This document shows positions 1-9,721 of a DNA stretch of 64,000 nucleotides, piece by piece. The first letter of the stretch is position 1. Every line of letters begins with the position of its first letter. This DNA is from Cladopsammia gracilis (taxonomy: Eukaryota > Cnidaria > Anthozoa > Scleractinia > Dendrophylliidae), in NCBI GenBank assembly GCA_022457155.1, contig JAJGOT010000287.1:1035605-1099604 (forward strand), read 5' to 3'. The position numbers and the translations under genes were made by a program. The notes beneath the pieces were generated by a model, which ran no database searches, was not told the DNA's origin, and was given only the letters and a program-made list of their open reading frames with translations.

Positions 1-217
1 GCTCCAGAGTTGCATTTCTATAAACAAAAAGATGCTTTATTAATCACAATATACAATGCAAGGTTTCACTTATTTCTTGGGACAGTATACACATACTGTA
101 ACTTACCTCAATTTTTACTGTATTTTTTTCCCTGTTTTTTCCTTTCTTTCCTTTCCAGGTGCAGGAAATGGAATTTTTGTAATGTTCCAATGTATACTAC
201 TGTATACCAGGCAGCCA
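1..217. other. Intergenic, no gene seen
   Basis: AT-rich sequence. The short open frames here have no recognisable domain and no codon signature, so nothing is called. Confidence 0.4.
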
Positions 218-533
218 GGGTGCTTACCATTTAGCCAGTTGAAAATTAAATGAATCAGACAATTTTCAGAAAATCCACTTGGAAATTGTCTGATTCTCCT
301 GAGGTAGTCCTTTTTTTCCCGTTTTGGAATGGAATGTTGGAAATTTCTGTACCATTTGAATTTAGAAAAATTCAAATCGCTTAATCGAGTTAACAGCTTG
401 GTTACCAGCATAGGGAAATGGAATATTTACATGGTAAGTGCCATTTCATTGGTTGGTCGGTAAATTTGGAAAATCACTTAGCATTATGTAACAGTCACAC
501 CAACCAGTTTTTTCCTACAAATGGTAAGCACCC
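218..533. repeat. MITE-like element with terminal inverted repeats
   Basis: The left end reads GGGTGCTTACCATTTA and the right end is its near reverse complement (AAATGGTAAGCACCC). The interior has a second hairpin at about 253-296 built on GAATCAGACAATTTTC and its complement. No coding frame is conserved. A target-site duplication is not evident. The TTACCATTT motif recurs in the foldback at 13543-14038, so the two may be related. Confidence 0.55.
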
Positions 534-2028
534 TACATGCATCTTGCCTCTTGAAAGTTAATAGTAGGCTTAAAGGTTCAATATACAATGCTCCCATGTC
601 ATTATTTAACAAAATAGATCCATGGCCCGTATTTCCCATTGCCAGATATGTTTATTAAAAGGGTACGAGTATGCGTGATATTTAATATCTATGGATAAAT
701 AGCGATGATTGCATTCGTCTGCGAACGCGATCCTATTATTTCGTGTTGAATGTCCTGTATCATGTGTTGGGTTTCCTATGCAATTTCCTAGTGGAAAAAA
801 TCGAGATTTTTTCTCATGCTTGGACATCCGATTAGCCCCCCCGAAGATTATTTTGTGTTTTTCAGGGGCAAATTCACGGGCGGGAACTGGTATCTACTTT
901 GGCCTCGCTGGCATAGAGCTTTCGGAGAAGGACGCTTTTGCTGCACATAAAAGCAACTTTACGCTTTTCAACAGCCAGAAAAAAGTTGAGAATTGACCAA
1001 TCTTTATCACATATAGCAAGTGAAATGAAGCCTGGCAGAGGTTTGACGGCAAAATCAACCACGGACATTTCAGGGTCTGTTTACGAATGCTCCATATACA
1101 CAATTCATCAGTCTCTGTCATACGGCAAGTGAAATAATGGTTGGCTGCGATTTTTTTTTCTGTTTGAATCCAACAATTCTTCCCCGTAACTTAGGCCCGC
1201 ATGTTTTAGCTCGCTGTTGTTGCTGTTTTTCAGGTATTAAAAATATAGACGGCTGCATCACGGTGTTCCTTTGTTTGCTTATCTTGTCATTGCTATTTTA
1301 CTAATTAACATTCGATTTCTTTATGATTTTGTTTAGTTTTATTGTAGATCGTGTAAGCTTATGTTTGAATCATATCATCTTAATTACATCTGTGCTGCTG
1401 TTTGTCAAATCTTTAATGTTTGCATGAATTTACATACTGACTTGATGCGAGAGCGTTGTTAGTTAATAAAGTAGATGTAGATGTAGAATGTAAATGTGAA
1501 CAAAAAGTAACGCAAATGTCACGCAGTTTCTTCCTTGTCACAGCAAAATGTTTGCGAGTTCCTTGCACTCTCAAGTGGCGGTGAACAAAAACATTTGGCA
1601 TAGTGTGAATCGACATCTATACTGCTTCTTTCAATTCAGCTTTTAACGAACATGTCGAACGCACTCTTAATCTCTGATTATTACTAGTTTAAATCTAATC
1701 GCGTAGGTGCATATCCAAATGGGAAAAAATTGCACTTTCTTTATAGATCGAAACCAAAGCTAACAAAGAAGCTCATTTTCTCCTCTTACCGTACGTCCAT
1801 AGTACGTTTCTGATTTGCTTCAGGCCAAGTCGCCATAATCACCGGTCTTAGCAGATACAAACCAAAGAGATTTACATAAAAACAAAAGGAAGAAAGGCCA
1901 TACACCATTCCAGGAAAGACGCCATGTTGGTTTCTGGAAAACCTGCCCCAGGGCCTTCTCAAATTGGACCGGAAAATCCGAAGTGTATCCGAGGTTATCC
2001 GACGGGGACCCGATGTCGGCCTTTCAAG
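534..2028. other. Intergenic / upstream of TMEM229B-like gene
   Basis: No supported gene. A 21-base word at 883-903 is repeated exactly at 41151-41171, near the 5' end of the LINE (see findings). Open frames at 709-996 and 1413-1616 have no domain and are not called. The promoter of the downstream gene should lie in the last few hundred bases, but no clear TATA box was identified. Confidence 0.4.
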
Positions 2029-2490
2029 ATGGCAGTCAATGTGTGGTTGAGAATTTTCTTTTACGGCCTTCATGGCTTTTTTGATGAAATACTTTTCACT
2101 TCGTTGTTTAACTTCGCCGAATCAAACTTCGTAGACTGGAGTTTTCGAGGCCATTCATCATTGTGGTCTTTCTTTATGTATGGTTTCGGCAGTTTTATGA
2201 TTGAACAGCTCTATTTGAGGTGGAAGGACAAAGCATTTTTACCAATGCCTGTACGAGGAATCCTCTACGTTGTATGGGTGTATATTTGGGAGTTCACTTG
2301 CGGCATGCTGCTCAGATATTTCAACGCGTGTCCGTGGGATTACAGCGGTCGACAATGGAACTTGTCTGGTTTGATAACTTTGCAATATTTCCCAGCCTGG
2401 TACGCTGCAAGTCTGTGGCAAGAATTAGTGGCAGGATATCTATTGACACTTTCCCAAGATACAACTAACACAAAATGCAAAGATTCTTGA
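2029..2490 (+). CDS. TMEM229B-like multi-pass membrane protein
   Basis: A single-exon frame encodes about 153 residues from the ATG at 2029, which sits in a good animal start context (CAAGATGG). An in-frame ATG at 1924 would add 35 residues without membrane character, so the inner start is preferred; human TMEM229B is of similar length (about 167 residues). Family motifs visible are HGFFDEILFTSLFNF near the N-terminus, YGFGSFMIEQLYLRW in the middle, and the diagnostic YIWEFTCGMLLRYFNACPWDYS region (read as WEFTCG then FNACPWDYS), followed by GLITLQYFPAW. There are about four hydrophobic segments. The family is predicted multi-pass and its biochemical role is not established. It could also be nearer to TMEM229A. 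No intron is needed and no frame damage is seen. Confidence 0.88.
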   Translation: MAVNVWLRIFFYGLHGFFDEILFTSLFNFAESNFVDWSFRGHSSLWSFFMYGFGSFMIEQLYLRWKDKAFLPMPVRGILYVVWVYIWEFTCGMLLRYFNACPWDYSGRQWNLSGLITLQYFPAWYAASLWQELVAGYLLTLSQDTTNTKCKDS

Positions 2491-2644
2491 TGCCAAGATG
2501 AACACTAATTTTAGAGAATTGAAACTTCTCTGAGTGTTTGCATCAGGAGGTTGATTCTCCTGTGTGGGGGTGGGGTGGGGTTTTGCCATTGGGCTACACC
2601 AGCCTGCAAAGCCCTAGGTACTTGGTGTATCCCGGAAATGGCTA

Positions 2645-2758
2645 GATTCTATAGCTCAAAAGGAGGTTTTTGAGCCCGCGAGACTGAGCACCCCCACCCA
2701 AACCTTGTTTTCACTAAAACCGCTGGGCACCGCGACCTCCTTTTGAGTTATGGAATCA
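2645..2758. repeat. Short imperfect inverted repeat (small MITE)
   Basis: GATTCTATAGCTCAAAAGGAGG on the left faces CCTCCTTTTGAGTTATGGAATC on the right, with about 70 bases between. It lies about 150 bases past the TMEM229B-like stop, probably in or near its 3' UTR. No coding content. Confidence 0.55.
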
Positions 2759-3009
2759 AGTCTCTACCGTGTATCCCTGATCATAATGTATGGTACTTCA
2801 TGTATCCCTTATTGTAATGTATTTAGATATATTGCAGTGTAATTAAGGGTCTGATTACAGTATCTAGGGTTGAAGCATTGATTTTAATATTTAGGGTTAA
2901 GCACTGATTCCAGTATTTCAAGTGCATTGAAAGGGTTAGTTCTTATATATGGTCTGGGCTAGCAGCATATTATCTTATATCCCTTAAAAATTACAATTTA
3001 CGGCAGCTA

Positions 3010-3075
3010 GTCCTCGGTGGTGTAGTGGATAGTGTGCATGGAGTAGATCATACGGCCCAGGTTCGATTCCCTATT
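3010..3075 (+). repeat. tRNA-derived SINE head
   Basis: The head starts TCCTCGGTGGTGTAGTGG, which resembles the 5' half of tRNA-Asp/Gly and contains an A box. A clear B box, GGTTCGATTCC, lies at about 3060-3070. The acceptor arms do not pair, so this is a SINE or tRNA pseudogene and not a functional tRNA. A T-rich tract follows. Confidence 0.65.
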
Positions 3076-3360
3076 CTGCTGTTTTTATCTTCTTTTTCTA
3101 CTGAAATAAAAACTAAGTGTTTAAATACAAAATAATAAAGGATACACCAAGTACATACCTGCAAAGCAGTTAACTGCAGTCAAACAGTACATGTGCAATA
3201 TCTTCATTTCTCGGTTAGTGTTTTGTTTTGGTGTTCAGGTACATGTGTCATGGGATACATGTAGAAGGAGGTAAATATTATTTTTCTATTAAAATTTCAC
3301 AAATCCACCCCCTTTCGTCTTCTCTCATTCACCTAGAACTCATAAAAAAGGTCATGATAC

Positions 3361-3943
3361 TTAAGCCCCATCCAAACAGGAGTGCAAGTCAATGCAAGTT
3401 GGAAAAGACAACTTGCACTGACTTGGACTTGGTGGCCAAACAGAATTGCAAGTTGGCTTATAAGTACATGTAAGTTTCGTTGGCCAAGTCCTGCATGGTC
3501 ATACTTTTAATCGTGTGATTGTTTGCACTTGACCTGTGACTACTTGCATTTGCCAAACGTTGAAGAACTTACTCCTAAGTGCGGACAATCGGAGACCCAG
3601 AGGCAGTTAGTCAGGCAAGGGAGAGTAAAAAAGGACAAAAGAAAATTGGTGGGAGACAAGCTGAAGAGACTTTTTTTTTGCCCTTTTCTTCTCACCCTTG
3701 CTCGGACTAACTGTCCCTAATATGACACCTTCATCATTGCTGATCCTCGCAGTATACAGGACACATGTTATATATGAACCTACTATATGGCCTAGCTTGC
3801 CACCAGTTTCTTTTACAGTGTAGCTCAGTGGTTAGAGCATCCAGCCGGTTTACGGAAGGTCATAGGTTCAATTTTGGTCGGGACTCCGATTTTTTGGAAA
3901 CTTGCGATAACTTTAATTGCATTCCTGTTTGGCCAGGGCTTTA
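3361..3943. repeat. Candidate TTAA-type MITE
   Basis: TTAA is followed by GCCCCATCCAAACAGGAGTGC. The right end reads GCATTCCTGTTTGGCCAGGGC followed by TTTA. The ends are an imperfect inverted repeat around CCAAACAGGA, and the TTAA / TTTA flanks would fit a mutated piggyBac-type TTAA target. The SINE head at 3815-3885 lies inside. A small hairpin on CAAGTTG / CAACTTG lies near the left end. Confidence 0.45.
3815..3885 (+). repeat. tRNA-derived SINE head
   Basis: The A-box region is almost canonical (TGTAGCTCAGTGGTTAGAGC). The B-box region is degenerate (GGTTCAATTTTGG instead of GGTTCGAATCC). The acceptor stem does not close. This is a tRNA-derived repeat, not a tRNA gene. Confidence 0.65.
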
Positions 3944-4471
3944 CATAACATTCATCTACAAACCTATAATGGCATTTTTTCAATTGCTTGAAACGTTACC
4001 GTGGTAATTCCATAAACCTAATCTCAAGTAGTGGAAAAATGGCATTCAGGTATATATTCCCCCCCTTCTCCGATCTAACGGTGCATGACAGTTGATGATA
4101 ATACAAACTGGCACTCCCATTTGAACAGGAATTATCAACTGTGACACGCTATCATTCTCTTTGAGCACGTTCAAAATTTTCATGATAGCTTAGATTGTTT
4201 GACCAAGCGAGTGTTGGTTGCTGATAGTTTTTTGGTCAGCTGTTGCCATCTAAAGTGGCAGGCTCAGCTGTAGCTTTTTCAAAATAGCCACAAAATGCCA
4301 AGGTCTGAGAACTAATAAGATGTCAACAACAAGAAGTTGTGTTCTTGGACAATGTGGAAGCCTTATTTCTAATCATGACTCCCAACTCTTCAAAGGAAAT
4401 TTATGAATTGTGTTATGTTATAGTTGAATATAACTTATCACATTCTGAAAGAATACCACAATCATGAGAAA

Positions 4472-4597
4472 CCTGGGGTCAATTTAATAAATCTTTTACA
4501 AGTGTAATTTACAAGTGCAGCTATTGTTTTTGACCTCTGAAACTATAGCTACACTTGTAAATTACACTTGTAAAAGTTTTATTAAATTGATCCCTGG
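4472..4597. repeat. Foldback MITE, about 125 bp
   Basis: An almost complete palindrome. The left arm (GGGGTCAATTTAATAAATC... ACAAGTGTAATTTACAAGTG) is mirrored by CACTTGTAAATTACACTTGT... ATTAAATTGATCCC. The arms are about 50 bases with a loop of about 20. No coding content. Confidence 0.75.
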
Positions 4598-5146
4598 TTA
4601 TATCCATATTCGTGCATGGTTAATAATCCGGTGGTGTAGCAACTCGATTGTTGAAAGCATTGCAGCTGCTTCTGTTTTTAGGTCTAGGAGCCATTGTTTC
4701 TGTTGTGCGTTGTATTGTTCTCTTGAAGGGAATCAAACCAATGGTGTGAGACCTCACGACAGCTGCTACATCGCCCTAATAACCACTGAACATTGAATAT
4801 GACTTCTGCCTGTGTTAAATTTCACTGAAAACATTGATCATCATTTGACATTGATTCCTTAATTATTTTTGTTTCATCGGGTTACACGTATTTACAAATA
4901 TTTTTTCATCTGTATTTTATTTTTTTGTTACTGCTGGATAACATGATTATTCACTACTTCTCTTTCTCTACTTTTATCAATATCTACTTAAACTATACCT
5001 TTACAGGGGGTTGTGTGTACTTATTAACAAAGAGAGCATGTGTCTTGAAATGTAACTATTTTTCTGTTTTCAAGAAACCTGATTTTAATCTGGCCGGGCT
5101 GAATCCACAAAGAGGACATTATTAAAAAAAAAACACTGATTCAGCA
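4598..5146. other. Intergenic, nothing recognised
   Basis: AT-rich sequence without a supported gene, RNA or repeat boundary. The open frames at 4515-4796 and 4925-5125 are unremarkable. Confidence 0.35.
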
Positions 5147-5432
5147 TAGAGCAGTTTTCAATTGAGTGTCGAAAGTAATTACACAATTGCTTTGGTTTTG
5201 CATTGCTACGCTTTGTGATTGGCTAAAAAATCTCGCGCCCCTTTCTCGACCAATCATAAGTAAAACCAAAACCAATCGTGACTTGCTCGCACGCGTTTTC
5301 CCGCGCTTGGCGCCGCCAACATGTAATTGCTTCGAGCTCTGATTGGTTCATTGGATTGTTTACGACTGCTGTGATTGGTCAGAGTAATTACTTTGGTTTT
5401 GGTTTTACGACACTCAATTGAAAACTGCTCTA
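5147..5432. repeat. mariner-like MITE with TA duplication
   Basis: TA then GAGCAGTTTTCAATTGAGTG at the left. The right end is the exact complement (CACTCAATTGAAAACTGCTC) followed by TA. Sub-terminal parts are also mirrored (AAAGTAATTAC / GTAATTACTTTGG). Length is 286 bp including both TAs. It is non-coding and non-autonomous. TA duplications are typical of Tc1/mariner-type mobilisation (established knowledge). Confidence 0.8.
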
Positions 5433-6988
5433 TTTGAAGAGAAGACATAACCCTGCGTTTTTAAACTAAGATTGAGTAAACTATAAAATAATTCTAAAGT
5501 AGTCTCGTGTTAATTAATTAAAAGTTTAAAGTGATTTTCAGTAAATTACAAATCATTTTCTTGAGTTCGTCAAAAAAGATATTTCAATTAATCGATAGAA
5601 GCGCACCCGGATCTGCATTCACATCATGCTTGGGAATCAGTCTGCCTGGAAAATCTACCAAATAAAGAGAAAACAACTTCTAAGCGCTCTTGTGAAATAC
5701 GCAAAGAGAAATAAAAAGATAGAAACTTGCAACGTGTGCAAATTTACAAACCAAGACAAGCCGTTTGTTTGTTTATTTGTTTGTTTTGCTCCGCCCATGA
5801 ATATAAGCTTAAACTTTTGCGATCGATTTCTTGCAACATTTCGTGCAAAAACATTACTGACGCGACTGTTTTCGGATCAAGGAGTATTTGAAGATGGATG
5901 TTGAATAATCGCAGATGGAGGACAAGCAATGAGATTGTCGTGCGCAAAGTTACAGAAGGCGACTTTGGAGTTCATGATCAGTTGCGTCTGGTTGGCAAGG
6001 CTGACGCCATTCTCCTTTGAACGGTTTTCCTTCGCAGTCCAAAAGCGCCGAGCGCATAAAGACGAATAAAATGGACATTTTTTACCATTTATTACAAAGA
6101 ATTAATCAAACGCGAAGTTGCGCTTACCTTCTTGCTCTTAAAAACTTGTTGAACTTCCACTTTGCTCTGATTTCAGCCCATTTCATGTGGTGTTTCAACA
6201 TTTTTCAATAAGAGTGACGTAAATCAAGCACACTATGAAAGTCAGTGCAAACTGATGATTTTCTGGGGTGGCGTGTGTTTATATACCCTTATTGACGTCA
6301 CTGATGACGCACTCAAGTGTTCTGCAAGTTGATTGGTCGAGCTGTAACGAGGCGAAGATTCAAATCGCGCAATTCTCTTTGAGCCTGCGCTTTTGTTGGT
6401 ACGTGAACGCTGGTTAAAGAAGAGCGCCGTGCAAAACTTAACAACAATCACAATGTTCAAAATTTCAAAACTTTGTAAAATAAACAAATAAGATGATTTT
6501 GGAGATTAAAATTCCGCCCAGGGCTTCATGTAAAGATCGGATCATGTCGGGTCACAATCGGAGTTACCAAAACGTTACGAGTCGAAGAATTTAAAAGGCG
6601 GAGAAATGTGGTTGTTTCGGTCATAGTGGTATGCAGGTATTGTTGTTAAGGGTTAGACGAGGAACATTTTTTGCTCAAATCCACTTTGGAGGGGTCTTGG
6701 AGCGGGGCCGGCCAAACATTTCGGGAAAATAATGTCAAATCGCCTGATTGTGGGGGGTTTCTATTTCATTACATCCTGGCCTTGTATCGACAGTCAAATT
6801 CCGTAGGGTTAATAGATCAAAATGGCCAAAATCAAAAATCTGAATCTGAATCAAAATCAAGATTCAAAATCTGAACGCATGAACGTGAAAATCTGAACGC
6901 AAGAACACAACTAAAATTATAACTTGAATGTTTAGTGTTGCGAGGGAAAGACAATCATGTCTCTGATTAGAAAAACTGAAAGGGAGTT
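5433..6988. other. Intergenic, nothing recognised
   Basis: No supported gene. A TGACGTCA (CRE-type palindrome) lies near 6293 just after a TATATA run, but no transcript start can be tied to it. Confidence 0.35.
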
Positions 6989-7368
6989 GGTGGTTTCACA
7001 TTAGGGTTTCTAAGTATATTCTAAGTGCACTTAAAACCTACTTGGAATGTAAAAGAGTAAAATGCACATACTTGAACCCTACTTTGTGACCATGGAAACG
7101 TGTATATTTCAAAGGAACCTAAGTACGCCCCTAAGCGTGATCTACACTAAACTTGAGAAGGCACTTGACCAATGGGAAAACAGAAGCCAAATGAAAGAGT
7201 CATGCGCAGCGGCGATAAAAATTGATAGTGATTGTCAGCTTATGTTCCAAGTACTACACTTTTTCATCAGGTGTGAACTTCAATTTTCTTAAGTTTTACT
7301 TGAGAATTTCAAGTGCGCTTGAATCAAGCTCTTCCTTGAGACTTACTTATCTTATAGCGTGAAACCAA
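6989..7368. repeat. Weak inverted-repeat element
   Basis: GTTGGTGGTTTCAC at the left faces GTGAAACCAAC at the right, separated by about 350 bases. The shared terminal part is only about ten bases and no target duplication is clear, so the boundaries are tentative. Confidence 0.3.
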
Positions 7369-7514
7369 CAAGTATACTTACGGCTCGACCTTTCATCACG
7401 GATTAGTCACGGCACGATGAGTTCATCCAAGTTTTTCCAAGTAATTATTAATACTTTTCTGATTTGCACTGTAAGTAAATTATCAATACTTACAAGCTTA
7501 GCAAATAGCCACAA

Positions 7515-7688
7515 TAGAGGTTTTGCACGGCAGCCATGTTGCATGGCAGGAACGTTAAAATAACAATGAAAATGTTTTGCATTAGAAAGAACAATGAAAA
7601 TGTTTTGCATTAGAAAGAACATTCTTTCCCATAGGGAAACGAATCTATTGTTCCTGCCATGCAACATGGCTGCCGTGCAAAACCTCTA
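7515..7688. repeat. Foldback MITE with TA duplication and internal 28-bp tandem repeat
   Basis: TA then GAGGTTTTGCACGGCAGCC at the left, and GGCTGCCGTGCAAAACCTC then TA at the right. The arms of about 37 bases are perfect. The loop holds two tandem copies of a 28-base unit beginning AACAATGAAAATG. The perfect arms imply a recent insertion. Confidence 0.8.
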
Positions 7689-8229
7689 TACAGTTCCTTT
7701 CTTAAATAGCCGCGAGAAGCACAACCCCTTTTGTTTTTAGCGTTCATTTAAGAAATCGGCTCGTGCGCTCTCGGATCTAAGGGAAAAGCATTCGACGTCG
7801 AAGTGTGTTAATAGGGGAGGAGACCAAGAAAATGCTTTGAAAGTCGTTCGCAGCCGAGGACAGCTCAAATACCTTCAGTCTGCTAAGCTTGTTGCGTGTT
7901 GACCTACTTTGGACGCTGCAGACCAATATCTTGGTGTACTATGACCCCATAGTCTATAAAATCCCCAATTAATATACAACATACGATGTTTACTGATCTC
8001 TCTATAATTTCTTTTTTACTTCCCAATTTTATCGCTTAAAACAATGGGCTGTTTCTTGCTTCTGCAGACTTCAGATAATCCACGAAAAACCGCGATAAAA
8101 CGCGAAAAAATCTGATGTCTCTTTCGGGGGAAGTACTGTAGGCCGCGGATAAGCCATGGAAGAAAGAGCCCTTTTTTCGGTAGACAGTTTCCGTCTTAGT
8201 CGGTTCATTGAGTTTGTTCCAGAAGCCTG
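7689..8229. other. Intergenic, nothing recognised
   Basis: No supported feature. The open frames at 8036-8242 and 8156-8362 partly overlap the next MITE and show no domain. Confidence 0.35.
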
Positions 8230-9132
8230 GGGCCGTATTCACGAAAGCATCGTAAGTCCAAAGAGCCTCCTAAGATATAACTTAGGAGATAACTGGTATT
8301 CACGAAGACCTCCTGTTTTAAGACATGTCTTATTTTATTCTCCTAAACTTAGGACCTCCTAAATTTTTTAAGACATGTCTTAAACTGGTATTCACGAAGA
8401 CCTCCTGACTTAAGATATGTCTTAATTTTTCTCCTAAACTTAGGAGGTCAAAATTGACCTCCTAACTTATTAAAACATGTCTTGACGGGGGCTAAATTCG
8501 ATTGTTGACGAGTTTTACGTCGATTTTCAGCGTGATTATTGTGTATCACAATAGTTACCGATGAGATAAACATTTCAAAGCATTATATTCCTTTCCTAAG
8601 AAAGATGAAATATTTTCTAGTAATGTCAAACAACACGTGTCATTAACGGATTTCACGGCTTTCTCGTTGCAGAGTTATATTTCCTTTTTTTTTTCGTGAA
8701 AATAAGCTCTTGTACAAGAAATATCGAAGTAGACCTTATTAAAATGATGATGGATTTGTTTGTTGCTTTCGCTACTGACCATGAACGAAGATATTATCAG
8801 TTTTGCTATCTTCAATTCGAGATGAAATACAAGTTATTGTACTGTCACCGTAACAACAATTTACACAATACAAAATATTCAGTCATGTAATTTTCATAAA
8901 TTATTATTCATAAGAGCGCGCCATATAAACTATCTCTGATTGGTTTACTTTTACTAATAGATAACTGCCCGCGACCATTAAACTTAGGAGACTGCTAAGT
9001 TACGCTTACCTTAGGATGGTCATAAGATATCGTTCGTGAATAGCACTTAGGACATATCTTAGGAAGCTCCTAAATTTTCTGTTAAGTTATATCTTAAGAT
9101 ATATCTTAGGTAGGATTTCGTGAATACGGCCC
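8230..9132. repeat. PIF/Harbinger-like MITE, about 0.9 kb
   Basis: The ends are GGGCCGTATTCACGAAA and its exact complement, flanked on both sides by CTG (8227-8229 and 9133-9135). The sub-terminal regions are dense with repeats of CCTAAG, CTTAGG and ACATGTCTTA. A 3-bp CTG duplication with GGG-starting inverted repeats is typical of PIF/Harbinger elements (established knowledge). No transposase frame is present. Confidence 0.75.
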
Positions 9133-9566
9133 CTGAATTTCTGCGGAGCAGGCGACCAGAGATAACTTCCCTGAAATCTGTAAACTGCAGTGGTTGTTGA
9201 AATTTAACCAACAGACTCTTCACCGTACACCAATCCTATCTACTGGACGAGAAGCGAGACCTCCGTAATGTATGGGGACCCGTGTTCAAACTTGACTCGT
9301 GCTTTAAACAAACCCATGGTTGTCATACGCCTTTAATTTCATCTATTATGTTAGCTAAATAACGATACAAAATTGTTTATATTTCATATAGAAGTACGGT
9401 AATAAGCAATACTCGAGACCCTCTGTTTTTATATGGTCTCTTACAAAAATTATTATGTGTTAGAGGAATTATTTTGACCTAATGTTGTATGAGCTCACAG
9501 TGTGTTTTATTCCAAAAGGAAACTGAGAATGACCCCATTAACTGATTGTTAACCTAGTGAAACTCC
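9133..9566. other. 3' flank of the small minus-strand gene
   Basis: No gene. On the minus strand AATAAA lies at 9506-9511, about 56 bases past the stop codon of the gene below, and is a likely polyadenylation signal. Confidence 0.45.
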
Positions 9567-9721
9567 CTAGGACTGTGCTGTAACTGGCCAGATGGCCCAG
9601 TCTCCATTGCAGCCAGGGGCTGTCTCTAGCCACCAGTTTCCCTCCATTTTCATCCCTTTGATTTCACCCTCGTAAACCACGTTATGTGTAGGATAAGCCT
9701 TGGTGAACAGCACCTTGCTAC
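9567..9721 (-). CDS. Exon 3 (terminal) of small beta-barrel gene
   Basis: The acceptor is TTTTCAG before 9721. The frame runs to TAG at 9569-9567 and ends WAIWPVTAQS. It includes VVYEGEIKGMKMEGNWWLE, a strand-turn-strand pattern. Confidence 0.75.

Noticed and set aside
709..996. 95-codon plus-strand open frame
   Set aside because: No domain, unremarkable composition, and overlapped by opposing frames of equal quality.
3010..3885. Functional tRNA genes
   Set aside because: A and B boxes are present but acceptor and anticodon arms do not fold; they are SINE heads.
6242..6487. CRE-type site and TATA-like run as a promoter
   Set aside because: No downstream gene can be linked to it.
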